Assembly: GCA_963678705.1 (NCBI GenBank)
Contig: OY783203.1
Span: 38,626,347-38,690,346 of the forward strand
DNA: 64,000 nt
Reading direction: 5' to 3'
Origin: Panorpa germanica
Lineage: Eukaryota > Arthropoda > Insecta > Mecoptera > Panorpidae
Position numbers and translations under genes: made by a program. Positions 33,880-44,965 of the stretch are shown here, in pieces. Position 1 is the first letter of the stretch; each line of letters starts with the position of its first letter. A model generated the notes under the pieces. The model saw only the letters and a program-made list of their open reading frames with translations. It did not search any database and was not told the origin of the DNA.

Positions 33880-34298
33880 TCCAAACCATACGGTGAACGT
33901 TTGATTCAAATGCTTGCCTCATACGTGTGAGTCAAATATTGAAACATGGCAAGTTTCCTACTACAAAATGAAACGAATGTTTCATCCGAATGATTTATTT
34001 ATTTTATTAATTTGTTGATATTATTGACACTAACACTGTTTAACTTTCTGTTTTTGTAAAAACTTACAAGTTAATAAAGAAACTTTTAAGTATAAAACCT
34101 TTCATTGTTGGACGATTCGTGCAGCAGTGCAAGATATGTGGATCAAGTGTATGGTGGGGGTAGTAAAATCCCTTTTGACGCGGGTCAAAAGACCGATAAC
34201 CGCCCAAACTTCTTCCAACATGAACGTTGGACGCACTTAGTTCAGGAATCGACCACACGATGCGTTCAACAATCGTTTGCATCGTAGCATAGTTTGGC
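33880..34298 (+). mobile_element. Family E element, fullest copy (about 418 bp)
   Basis: The left end CCAAACCATACGGTGAACG and right end (reverse complement) GCCAAACTATGCTACGATGC share a CCAAAC start. Interior landmarks are TTAATTTGTTGATATTATTG, CTGCTGCACGAATCG-type and the perfect inverted repeat CTTTTGACGCGGGTCAAAAG (about 34168-34187). Sister copies are at 37750-37918 (left part) and 53731-54066 (inverted). The 132-codon minus-strand frame overlapping it is not conserved in the sister copy and is not a gene. Probably a MITE; the superfamily is unknown. Confidence 0.65.
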
Positions 34299-35498
34299 GT
34301 CGGCTTTACCGGCGTTCTCTCAAAACTGAACATTCGGATAATCTGAGTTGTCTCACTAATGAACTGGATAATCGATAAATGTTTTGTATAAACTGGAAAG
34401 TTTAAACAGAATGTATTATTGACCTGATTTAACGAAATATTAAAAAACAAACCAATAAACAAAATTAATTTTCGAAACTAATTATCTAATTACTGAAATC
34501 GTAACATTTACTTTGTAGCGAACCGTGACTTGAACAATATATATTCTTTAAATTACCTAAGTTAATCACAAATGGTATTACTAGACCGTATTTATAGTCA
34601 AAATACTTTAAAAAGACTAATTAAGTCATTAAATAACATAGCAAAAGAATTAGGCAACATGCTAAGGAGATTACACCTAAACCTCGTTTTACAAGATAAA
34701 AATCCACATTAAAAACATCGTGTAAGAAAATACATGCTGCATATGGTAAAATTGAGGAAATATTCAACCGTGTAAAACTAAAAAAAAACCACACTTTCTT
34801 CTAGAAACCATGCAAAAAATAAATTATGAAAACCCATAATACATAAATTGGTTATACGATACTAAATCCGACACTCTGATTGGGACACATTATAGCATAT
34901 TTATAGAATTATTTGCATAGTTTTATCTGTTTCTATTTATGCGGCCTAAAGTGATATGCTCAACTATTCCCTCCTCTCCATAAGAACAGTTTATTGATCT
35001 TATAATACGTATTTGATATGATCACAGTCATCAAATAATCATAATTCAAAAATATAAATGTAGAAAACGAAATTGTTTTTAATGCAATGAAATTCAATCG
35101 AAATTGAAGGTGCTCTAGATAAAAACATAGATAATAAATAGATTACTAAACTAGTGTTAGCTAACTAGTGGTTATTTGCAATTCAACATTGTTGGAGATT
35201 GTTTGCTAATAAATAAGTGAAAGTAAATGTCGAAGGAGATTTAAAAGAATAGTATTTATTTTATTATTTGGCCTCGTTATCTATACGTTCGCTATACTAG
35301 TGTTATCACTATCTGAGAGTCATACCACACCAGACCTCAGAACCAGTGATATCGTGTTGCATGGGCAGTGACTGGCAACTAGCGACAGTCGACAATGAAT
35401 GACGGAAGTCATTTGTACAAACTCATTACTTTAAGAATGCTTTACGAGTTTAGATTTTATTTGAACTAATATTAAAGGTTTTATTGTTTTTACATAAA
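34299..35498. other. No gene seen
   Basis: AT-rich sequence. 35310-35410 is moderately GC-richer without recognisable features. Confidence 0.5.
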
Positions 35499-35506
35499 TG
35501 AACATG

Positions 35507-35674
35507 CAGAGGCGGCCTTAGGGGAGGCAAGCAGGGTTACCGCCCGGGGCCTCGCACCCTCGCGCAACAACTCAAGTAGAAAAATACTTACTTTCAATTT
35601 ACATATATTACACAAAGAACAAATGTCTCGCAAAGATTTGCCACCGGGCCTCGCAATGGCTAAGGCCGCCACTG
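35507..35674. mobile_element. hAT-type MITE with 8-bp target duplication (168 bp)
   Basis: The ends CAGAGGCGGCCTTAG and (reverse complement) CAGTGGCGGCCTTAG differ at one base in 15. The 8-bp TGAACATG is repeated exactly at 35499-35506 and 35675-35682. CAGNGGCGGC-type ends with 8-bp duplications define hAT-superfamily elements. The GC-rich ends and AT-rich middle contain no gene; the 63-codon minus-strand frame is a shadow. The exact target duplication suggests a relatively young insertion. Confidence 0.92.
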
Positions 35675-35865
35675 TGAACATGTATTAAATAAATAATATT
35701 ATCCCAATAGTAATTGAAATTTTAAATTTGACGCCATTTTGTAACTGTCAAATCAAAATTGGTTATATTTTGCAGTTGTCATTCTGGCAGATGAGATATT
35801 TATCGGTAGAGATTTATTTTAGGCTTCTCTTAATTTAATGTAAATACATACTTCAACATTAGATT

Positions 35866-36012
35866 AGAATTGTCTTACAAAGCAAGATTCACATTTGTCA
35901 GCTTGCCACAAACTAATTTCAAGGTTAATTTTCTACTTCTTACGTAAAAATTGAGAATCAAACTTTCTAAGTATTTAAAGTGTGATATTGCGTTATATTT
36001 TCTATTTGGGAA
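35866..36012. mobile_element. CAGGTAGAA-family MITE, left-truncated copy
   Basis: The interior blocks CAGCTTGCCACAAACTAATT and TGATATTGCGTTATATTTTC are present, with a right end TTTTCTATTTGGGA. The left end is replaced (TTGTCTTACAAAGCAAG). Confidence 0.6.
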
Positions 36013-37314
36013 TTCCTTAAAGGATTTGTCTTTGTCGAAGCTCTAAAACCGAAGCTACAAGTGCCAAGTCATAATATTCTAGTCACTAGGCTATTTGAGA
36101 ACGGTTGAAAATTATGAAAAGTAGCTTAATTTAAACTTATTTTATGAAAAACGAATTGCTGTAATTTTCTTACAGGACTATATTTGTCATATTCTCAATT
36201 AATGATTCTTAGTTTTTCAAACAATCATTACCATTGTTTTATCCCAAAATATCCGTTTCAACATAGATCGGTATAGGATTCGAATGAAAAAATGTAAAGT
36301 TTAACAATCAAATTCTAAAAATTTAGTACAGTGCAATTGAAACTTTTTCTACGTATAAAGACCATTGATAAATAGATATATTTATATTTTCAAGAAAATC
36401 GTAGGAAAAGTAATTTTCTCAGGAAAGTCCCTAATTAATTTTACTTGGAACTAATTTGAATGCGCGAAGTGTGACGGTAATTACAATGGAACGCAATAAA
36501 TATTGACATAACCACGAATGTTAAAAGTACGCTGAAATATTATTTAATAACACTATGTGACAATAATTTAATGCTGCGAATTATATGTGATAGCTAATCT
36601 AAATATTATGCTATAAAATTGACCGAAACCTTTTGATTGTTTTGGCAGTTTGTCAGAGAAAATTATAGCTAACATATTCGAAAACAACCAAAGAGAATTC
36701 ACATAAAGCCGAGGTATTAATAATATTACCCACGTATTTTCAAATAGTTCTATAATTATTCGATTGATCTAATTTTATACACTTATAAATTTATCACAGA
36801 AATATGTATCTATATGTAATTTATAGTTATCTACATCAAAATACGAAAGAACACTATTAAATTGATTCAATTAAAATTTACATAATTATCATCAAAAATT
36901 ATGATAATATATGTATACATAACACATGTTCATAATCACATTTATGTACATACATAAATTATGATGATATCTTATAACGGGTGGTCAATAATTCATGGGG
37001 GCGCAAAATTCCGAAAGGCACTGCGAACATTTTCAGTTTGTTAAAACAAATTTATTTTTAGTTTGTTAAAAAAAATTCTTATTTGGAGAAAATGACCTTT
37101 TCTTTCTTCAATCCTTCTGTTACTAAAATTAAAAACAAAAATTGGAAAAATTCGCAGTAGGGGGCGCTCATGTCAAGTTCTTGCCCCGGTTCGAAACGTA
37201 GATCCGTTACTCATAGTAAATTCTTCTTTTATACAATTATACTCATAACATATCTAGAAAATAATATGTATGGTTCATACTTGCGTATCCCGAATCTGCC
37301 CGATCCGAATGAGA
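36013..37314. other. No gene; possible transposon end near 36979
   Basis: Mostly AT-rich. At 36979 the sequence GGGTGGTCAATAATTCATGG has the look of a transposon terminus, and 36979-37190 is slightly GC-richer, but no matching opposite end was found. Confidence 0.4.
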
Positions 37315-37497
37315 ATGCAACTGTGTTAATAGTGAGAGAACGCTTGTGTATACGAGTGAGAGAACACACACGGCACAAACGAAGCTAAACTGATTTGAGA
37401 TAGGTTTTGAGCTCATTTTGAGTGACTGTGTTTCTTGGTCGCAGAGCAATTACGTTGCATGCTTCGATGGTGAACATCATGAGCAGAGATGTGCCCA
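37315..37497. repeat. Dispersed repeat with TTTCTTGGTCGCAG core
   Basis: Second copy of the repeat at 11850-12035. Directly after it, AAATACTTTTCAAAAGTATTT (split: arms AAATACTTTT and AAAAGTATTT around one C, 37499-37519) is a perfect small inverted repeat, followed by a short (CATA)n run. Confidence 0.6.
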
Positions 37498-37749
37498 AAT
37501 ACTTTTCAAAAGTATTTAAATACATACATACATAAAAATACCTCACAATACGACACAATAAAATTCCCTATTATGCTATTGTTAAAAATTCTATAGAGTC
37601 ACGAAACACGGCTCGACATGGCTCGTTTTTCTTTTTCGTTGAAAACTTCGTTCGCGGCTGGTTTGCAACGGCCCGTGTGTAGACAGACTAAAATAGAATA
37701 GATCAAAGCGTCTGAATATGTACTTCGCCCATCTTCGAGATAAGGCGAT

Positions 37750-37918
37750 ACCAAACGATGCGGTGAACGTTTGATTCAAATGTTTGCCTTCAACGTGTGA
37801 AGCAAAGATTGGAAGATAGACATGGCAACTTTTCTACTATTATATATTTTATTAATTTGTTGATATTATTGACACTGACACTGTTTAACAAAAACTTTCA
37901 AGTAAATAAAAAAAACTT
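37750..37918 (+). mobile_element. Family E element, left part
   Basis: Matches the left half of 33880-34298 (ACCAAACGATGCGGTGAACG, TTAATTTGTTGATATTATTG, ACACTGTTTAAC) and then stops where a family H piece (TTATCAACTAATGAAATCAT) begins at about 37918. Confidence 0.65.
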
Positions 37919-38885
37919 ATCAACTAATGAAATCATTTTGGATTTCCTATTTCAGAAACCACTCATAGCACCGTAATGTTACTTTTTTTGTGACGTCTGC
38001 GGAGATTTGCTGTCAATGCTTCATTTCTTGATATTTATTTATGAAAATTTCACAAAGTATTCTTTAAATGTTATTTTATCATGTAGTAATTAAAGGAATA
38101 ATTATATATTAACTGTGTCGTCAAAAACATTATCGAAAATATGTTTTTTTATTATCGATTTTGACCTTACGCCCCTAAACAAAAAGTAAAACACTAAAAG
38201 ACAAAACTATATATATAATATATGTATATGTAGATAATGTCAAAATTGTTTCTGTTAAGAATTATATTAATATAAATAAATATATGAATGCAGTTTAAAA
38301 CTTGTAAAACCAGTAGAAACGAAAAAGAAAGCGAAAGTCGTTACATAAAGGTAATACCAACCAGTAAGCCAGTAATGGAGCGACCTGCCTCAGACAACAG
38401 AGAACTCAGTGAACGCGGAACGCAGACACAAAGGTAAAACAGAACGACAGACCAAGAGACCAAGAGACCAAGCAAGAAGCAAAGCGAGGTAATTACTACA
38501 CCTTAACAAAAGAATGTAGTATCAAAGTAATGATAAATGTCAGTTCTAGACTAGGTTTTATCGCATGCCAATGGGCTTGCGTTTTTAGTGGTCGTTTTTT
38601 TTACTTTTTGATTGAAATATAGGTTAATATGTATAAATATATTAACATTTATAATTTTTTTAAAATACTCAAACGTTGATAGAGATATAGCTATTTCAAA
38701 TTTGAAATCGTCTCTGTTAGCTCTGCGTATGACGACACAGAAGAAATAAGTAATCAAGGCTTTTCTTTTCACTCTGTTGTATAAAAGAGATGACAATTCA
38801 TCGGATGTGACATCACTCGCAGACTTATTATTTATAACTTTGAATCCCTTTAACATTTGTCGATTCGCAAGAGAGAGTATTGCAT
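37919..38885. other. Family H piece, then no recognised gene
   Basis: 37919-37975 matches the end of the family H block at 21300-21345. 38310-38500 is purine-rich with three GACCAAGA units; several AG/GTAA words occur there, but nothing proves an exon. The 101-codon minus-strand frame at 38551-38856 has no recognised domain. Confidence 0.45.
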
Positions 38886-38886
38886 T

Positions 38887-38917
<31 letters not shown>

Positions 38918-38918
38918 T
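38886..38918. repeat. (GA)n microsatellite
   Basis: Alternating GA run with one A insertion (AGAAAGAG). It gives the RERERE stretch in the overlapping frame, which is not a gene. Confidence 0.9.
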
Positions 38919-39492
38919 ATTGTTGAATATCATGTCATTGTTATCGAATGCTGTTGTTCAAGCAAAGCAACAATTAAATAATGATATGCAAATGAACAAT
39001 ACCATTTTGGTAGAGTCAAGGTACAAGTACTCGTGTATGTAATAGAACAATAAAATTAGATATCATTTGTTGGAGACTAGCTGTTATAATTTGAATAACA
39101 TTTGGCGCACATCGTTTGTGGCCACATGTGAACAATTTACGTAAATTAGTCATGGCGATAGTTAACCAACGACCAACGCGTATTAAAAAGATATCGTACT
39201 GATATTCTAGAACAGAATGTATATAAACTTATTTCTCTCTCATACTGCAACCGATTTCTTATGACTTTCGATTTGTTCAGTAGAGTGCAGTCACATTAGT
39301 AAACTTTAGTATGAGAGGAAGTTTCTATTTCATATGTTTGTATTCGTAATATGGTTTACACGTTTTGACATCATAGTCCCGCACTACGATCTACTCAGAG
39401 TTGCAAAGTTCGGTATCATGCTGGGATCCATACATATTTGCATATAAGGTGAACTGTACTCGAAACGCAGTGTGAGATTATTTAAATATGTC
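38919..39492. other. No gene seen
   Basis: Mixed AT-rich DNA; nothing recognised. Confidence 0.5.
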
Positions 39493-39612
39493 ACAATTAA
39501 AGGATTATCCATAAATTACGTCACACAAATTTTATGATTTTATGACAAAAAAATCATACACTTCTTCAATATGATGGCAAAATGCCTCCAAAATTACTCC
39601 ACTGGGTATGAT
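39493..39612. repeat. GGGGCTATCC-type end fused to family B piece
   Basis: AAGGATTATCCATAAATTAC with GTCACACAAATTTT (39493-39526) is the terminal sequence of the GGGGCTATCC MITE family. It passes directly into a family B segment (ATGACAAAAAAATCATACAC, TTCAATATGATGG, CTCCAAAATTACTCCACTGG). Either one element inserted in the other or a rearrangement joined them. Confidence 0.6.
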
Positions 39613-39989
39613 GACTATTGATAAATCTATATGATCTTTAAATAGTTCAAACGATCTGTGCTAAAATTTCATGACATTTCGACCATTACTTTACAAGTTA
39701 CAGTGGTTTTAGTGACATAACTTTTGTAATTTTCAAAACAATGGACAATATTTCGTGTGTTACTTAAAAGCATTACTTTTTAATATGAAAAAATACCGTT
39801 TAAGCAAACAATGACTTAACAAGTGTTATTCGGGCTCTGTTCCATCGAGACAAATAGTAGCAATCCTTTATCACCAACTGAATTAAGAATTCGCAATTGC
39901 ACTTATAGATAATTTGCTTATTTTAATAACTAGCTATATTTTTATTATTGTCTGACTAGAAATTTCAGTGAAATTGCCCTTAATTATGT

Positions 39990-40322
39990 CTGGACCCCAT
40001 TGGGTCCCAATGTGGCATGGCGAGTAAGGCTATCCCAATCGGGACCCCAATGGGGACCTGACTGGGATAACCCTACGCAAAAATTAATAGATTAATGTCA
40101 GTTTCGTCTCGTTGGGACCCAATGGGGACCCGACTAGGATAACGTAATATAAAAATTAATAGAGTAATGTCAGTTTTGCCTCATTGGGATCCAATGGGGA
40201 CCCGACTGGAATAACTCAACGTAAAAATTAAAAGAGTATTGTCAGTATTTGCCTCATTGGGATCCAATGGGGACCCGACTGGGATAACTCAACGTAAAAA
40301 TTAATAGAGCAATGTGAGTTTG
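39990..40322. repeat. 72-bp tandem array with inverted leading unit
   Basis: About four direct units of 72-73 bp start at roughly 40036, 40110, 40182 and 40255. The conserved core is ATTGGGATCCAATGGGGACC then CGACTGGGATAAC, followed by AAAAATTAATAGAGTAATGT. The segment 39993-40042 carries the same core as its reverse complement (GACCCCATTGGGTCCCAATG; CTATCCCAATCGGG). So the array begins with an inverted unit, giving a foldback arrangement. The core is itself partly palindromic. No other match lies in the window and no coding frame was seen. Confidence 0.8.
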
Positions 40323-41124
40323 TTCTACATATCGATTGAAAGTTGATACTATCCAAAAATCATATGGATTTACAAATAGTAGCGCTATTGATATGTCATC
40401 CTACGAACATATTGAGTGATCTTATAGTTCAGTCGTGCATTGGGAGTTCGAAATCAAGCTCAACGTACTCAAGTGTATATGGGGCCTTTAACTCATAGAC
40501 TAGTACGACGTTTACTTAATATAACGAACATATTTTATTGAAATACACAAGGAACGTATTATTCACATTATTCACATTATTCACACCATTCACCACACAT
40601 ACATAACTTTATGATGTTGTGTTATGTACATTGACTTTTATATCAGTTTGAACTCCGGAAGCACAATTAACAATTACTTTTCTCGTCTGAACACATACAA
40701 TTATTCTAGTTATTTATGTTAATTGTTTACAATTTTAACCATTGAAGGGATCTGTGGATCTGTCAGTTCCATAAAACTGTCTGGCTGAAAGTAGGGATGT
40801 GCGAAATATATCGATACTTATTCGCAATAATATATTGATATTTCAATGCTTATATAACGGTGTAGTTTTTTCTATAAGCAGAGTGAGTGATATCATTATA
40901 GCCTAAATATTATTTTAACTACTAACTAAACAAAAATGATAAATTTTAATTTTTTTGTTATTTCCAATTTCGATGCTGAAGCTTATCACAGATCATCTAC
41001 TAGTATACATATAAGAATTTTAATAACTGTAGGTCATTATTAGATTTGTAATAATATGTAGCATTATATAATCTTGCATAAAACGTCTTGTTTACGCCAG
41101 AAAAGATGATTTTATAAAAGAAAA
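40323..41124. other. No gene; short 9-bp tandem repeat
   Basis: 40560-40595 contains a run of ATTCACATT units. The rest is AT-rich and unassigned. Confidence 0.55.
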
Positions 41125-41330
41125 TTACTGGCACAGTGGCTGAGAGCATTTATGCTTGGCGCCAGACTTGACTTGTTGTGCTTTGGCTTCGATCCCCGAA
41201 CCAGCGCTATATTTTCGGTCGGATATTATCAAAATAATTTGATTATGTACTTTGACATTCATAAAACTTATAAGACAACGGTGTTGTTCACATATATGAA
41301 CACTATAAACACTGCCAACATTGTAGGAGA
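41125..41330 (+). mobile_element. tRNA-SINE copy, 3'-truncated
   Basis: The head GGCACAGTGGCTGAGAGCAT, box-B-like GGCTTCGATCCCCGAA, body GCGCTATATTTTC, and AACACTGCCAACATTGTAGG near the break. The last part of the SINE, including the tail, is missing. Confidence 0.75.
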
Positions 41331-41393
41331 TCACTCAACACTATGTTCTTTATCACCAGTAGCGCGTTTCTATCGTAGTACATCGGCTCATTA

Positions 41394-41770
41394 GGCCTGT
41401 CGCACACTGCAAGCGTATTTAAGCGAATTTTGACCGTGCTACTACGCATTACCTATACGAACTCCGTAAATGTAATAAAGCTCACACACTGCAATCGACA
41501 AAGCCGTCCGAATACGGGCGTTACGTAAGTATCATACTGAAAGCGTATAACAGCGAATTTTAACCAAACGAACCAAGGGACCAAACGAATATACTGCAAG
41601 GGATATGAAAGATAATGCAATAGTCTCTTTCGTAACAGTGGTGTATCGATAGAACACATGCAAAGAACACAGGAGTCAGCTTGTTCTGAGAGTTCTAGGT
41701 CTTCAACCAAACCGCCGATTTACGCCCGAATTCGCCGTAGCTTAAATACGTTTGCAGTGAGCGACAAGAC
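41394..41770. mobile_element. TTA-flanked GGCCTGTCGC MITE (377 bp)
   Basis: The left end GGCCTGTCGCACACTGCAAG and right end, inverted, GTCTTGTCGCTCACTGCAAA continue matching for about 40 bp (CGTATTTAAGC). TTA is duplicated at 41391-41393 and 41771-41773. The interior holds partial internal copies of the end (CACACACTGCAATCG at about 41490). No transposase frame. A left-end relative is at 54778-54895. TTA duplication and GGC...CACAC ends point to PIF/Harbinger-type. Confidence 0.87.
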
Positions 41771-41773
41771 TTA

Positions 41774-42309
41774 CTGTTTGAGCTAGAATTGCTTACTTAT
41801 AGTTAAAAACTACAAATTATGCAAAATATCGTACAAATGATCGATGTTTTTCGATATTGGAATCATCTGATACACACTTTGGGACCGGCCACCGGGTGTC
41901 TGGGTAATAGAATTCATACGATGGCCGAATGAACATTTCATTTGTCGATTTGCCGTATGTCCGGTTGCTACAAACGCTGTGTGTTTTGTTTGTGTTTGTG
42001 TTTGCGTGTACTGTATACCGGACGACTGTATGGCTGGATACTCTGTCTCTCTGCTGAATAAAAAGCGAATGGATCAACGATGACGCGGTTCTACGGCTCC
42101 AAACAAATGTAAATGTTATACCATGCATAACATCGAACTACTCCCATATGGCGACATTGTAAGGCGGTTATCGAAAATCAAATAATATTGTGATATAAAA
42201 GATTTTTTGTTTTTACTAAAAATGTGGTTCAAACTTTTAATAATGATATGCAAATAATCCGAGTTTGATAATGCACGTGACAAACGTGCAATTCATACTG
42301 CAATTTTGC
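41774..42309. other. Unassigned, moderately GC-rich patch
   Basis: 41880-42120 has more G+C than its surroundings and a minus-strand frame of 103 codons (41817-42128), but the translation shows no domain and the GTTTGTGTTTGTGTTTGCGT stretch is low-complexity. I do not call a gene. Confidence 0.4.
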
Positions 42310-42525
42310 AGTAAACATATTGAAGATGCGTATGATTTTTTTGTCATGAAAGAGTTCACTTTCTCACAGTTGTTCATATGAAATGCCTACTTTATAGGTT
42401 ACAAATAGCGAAACCACTCCATCTGCCGGAATGCAAATGAAGATAAATAAAGTGGATGCGAACTATAATTATAGTGCAATAGTGATAGAAACGTCACTAA
42501 AAGGGACACTTCACTAAATTGTTTT
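42310..42525 (-). repeat. Dispersed repeat family B, inverted copy
   Basis: Reverse-complement match to 5258-5505: AGTAAACATATTGAAGATGC, TGTCATGAAAGAGTTCA, TTCATATGAAATG, GTGCAATAGTGATAGAAACG, and CACTAAATTGTTT. Confidence 0.7.
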
Positions 42526-43073
42526 CTGGGTTATGTGCAGACACTATTGCATTTATAGACAATTTAATTAAATAATGAGTGTATGTTTAGTTTAATAATT
42601 AGTTATATTATCTCTATCAGTATTAATAAGCCGCGTTTAATATATGAAAAAGAAATTGGTAAACTTTATACCACCAAACAATTTCTTAAAAGTATAAAAA
42701 TAATAAATTTATAGTATTTTCTGCTAGAGTAAACTTTAAGACGTTCCATCTCTTGAAATTAATCTCACAAAAATACTTTTCTCCCCAGAGCTTTTCTTTA
42801 AGTGTTCAAAACTTTTAGCCGAATTTTACTTAAACAATATTATAAAGTAAAATATAATTGCCTATTATATCTTTGATATTATTTAGGCATTAAAGAGTAA
42901 TATTTCTTTTATAACTTAAACTCTTCAAATAATAATAGCAACAATAATTCAAGTAAAAGAAAAGTCTAAAATAAAGAAAAGCGGTAATAGCTACTTTAAT
43001 AATGAATTAACTTCTAGTAGTATCTGAAACTTAAAACTAATTATAATAGAAAACTAAATTAAGTAAAACAACC
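42526..43073. other. AT-rich DNA, no gene seen
   Basis: No recognised element. Confidence 0.5.
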
Positions 43074-43270
43074 AGAGCACTTAGGCTTGACTCCACATTG
43101 CTGTGTTCGGGTTCGATCCTCGGATCACCGCTATATATTCTGGGACTGGTTGTTATCAATTACCTACCCAAATATATTCATAAATGATAGTCGGATGGTT
43201 ATGACACTATAAACTGCCAACATAATAAGAGATCGTCGGAAATAGGCCGAAGTGAAATAAATTGAACAAA
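43074..43270 (+). mobile_element. tRNA-SINE copy with internal deletions
   Basis: GAGCACTTAGGCTTGACTCC, then box B in its best form (GGGTTCGATCCTCGG), body CGCTATATATTCTGGGA, and 3' end AATAGGCCGAAGTGAAATAA. The ACATATATGAGG segment is shortened. Confidence 0.75.
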
Positions 43271-44522
43271 AAAATTTTAATTCCGCAAATGTGTACTTCA
43301 CGTAATTGAAATAATAAAAAAAATATTTGCTATATCTTTTCAATAAAAGTCCTATTTTATCATTGGATGATCATTCAAACCGTGCCGATTATTTTAATGC
43401 TTTAGATAAGTGGATTACTATGCCAGCAGCACGCAGAATTCCTTATCAATCAAATAACATTTATAGAACATTATTTTTATTATTTCAAAATCAGTTCAGA
43501 ACTAACGTAGATATATGGATTATTATTAGATATAATTACTACTATTACTAGGTATAATTGATTTTGCATGTTGATTAAAATGTAAATAATTTCAAATATG
43601 CTAGAATGCACCGAAGAATAGATTTCGCGTAGAAGATAAACAAAAGTTAATTTCAGCTCGGTTCGATTAGATAAAATTGTTTTTGCGTGGGCCATCATGT
43701 TGAATAATGCCCCGGCCTCAATTAATCTCGGGACACCACTAAAAATAGGTAAAAAATAGTTTTTAGAATCAAAATATATGGTACTATCACAGTGGAAGTT
43801 GTACTATAACAAAATGAATTGTAGAAGAATAATAAATAAATACAAAAATATATTACTATCGCATGTGCTAAAATAATTTACAATGGATAGTGAAAGTATG
43901 AGTATATAAAATTTAGCATACATAAACGTATATTTGGAAAACGACAATATAATTTTAAACTATTATTATATAAATTTTAATTATAAAAAATTATAATACA
44001 TCAATTCTTTTGTCAGTGAAATATTTAAAATGTAAACTTCTTGTAACAAATTATTGTCGGAAATTAAAAGAGTGTTCCGCTTATTTAAAATTATAAAGGC
44101 AGGGCAAGTGGCAACCATATCAACTAAATTAAATAATTATTAATGTGCGTATTTCAGAATATACGAGTGACTTTGTTCAGTGATTCATTGGTCAGAAAAC
44201 ATAAAACAGGTAGAAACATTTAAAAATACGAGTATGTCATTGACCTTGTTACAAAAAAACGTATTCTTATTTTGGAAGGTCGCAGAAAAAAGTAAAACCT
44301 CAGAATGTCGCTTCATTGTTATTTTGTTTATCAAGTTTATTTTTCATGATGTAATGAGAATGACTAAAGTATCATTCTCACTCACTGATTTTAATCTTAC
44401 TTTAAAGTCCATAAGTCGTTCATCTGTAATATACTTTATTTAACATAAATTATTTTATTTAATATAATTAATTTATTTATTAATTCATATTGAAATTACA
44501 TTTAAGGTTAAATTAACACTAA
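43271..44522. other. No confirmed gene; one protein-like frame
   Basis: The frame 43327-43551 contains SLDDHSNRADYFNALDKW and ITMPAARRIPYQSNN, which looks more protein-like than most frames here, but I recognise no family. The remainder, including the 87-codon frame at 44180-44443, is AT-rich. A short piece at about 44495-44519 (TTACATTTAAGGTTAAATTA) resembles the right arm of the TA MITE at 1232. Confidence 0.35.
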
Positions 44523-44965
44523 TGTCGGTTTTACATCAGAGAGACAAAACAATAAAACACGAACAAAAACACCAATGTTTTGTAAAAACTGTTCTTAAAA
44601 CATTTTTGTCTTTAAAAAATTTGTTTTAATAAAAAAAAAACACATTTCCATATGGAGTCGGTAAGACCAAAGAAAAACACGTTTGTTGTTTTTTAGTCTG
44701 CTTAGTTTGAACACGCAGTTTTGTTTTCTGTGAACATTTGCGCTTGACAGTTGTTGTTTATCATTTATCTAGCAACTAGTTCCAAGAGCAGTTATAAATA
44801 AGTGCAGAATGCAGTGTACAGAAGATAAGACCAGCAATTTAACAGAAATGTATCGCCAACACAATAATTTGTAGGATACTTAATTTTTATGGAACACAGA
44901 AAAACGCTAGAAACAAAACCAGTCTGTTCAATGTGAACAGTCTGTTTTCGAAAAACAGAACTATT
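44523..44965 (+). mobile_element. TGCCGG MITE family copy with extra 110 bp
   Basis: Starts TGTCGGTTTTACATCAGAGA after TAA and follows the 15426-15840 element to CTGTTTTCGAAAAACAG; the right inverted end is missing. Relative to both sister copies it has about 110 extra bases (about 44767-44876, beginning TATCTAGCAACTAGTTCC) between the TTATCAT and TTTTTATGGAACAC blocks. The extra DNA has no recognisable ends. Confidence 0.7.

Noticed and set aside
34064-34462. 132-codon minus-strand frame
   Set aside because: Most of it lies in the family E transposon and the sister copy at 53731-54066 does not preserve the frame.
38310-38520. Purine-rich stretch with several AG/GTAA words as a possible non-coding exon
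   Set aside because: Donor-like words are expected by chance in purine-rich DNA; no open frame, acceptor or promoter supports an exon.
43327-43551. 74-codon frame with SLDDHSNRADYFNALDKW
   Set aside because: It looks protein-like in the middle but ends in IRYNYYYY from a local AT repeat, and no family or splice signal is recognisable.
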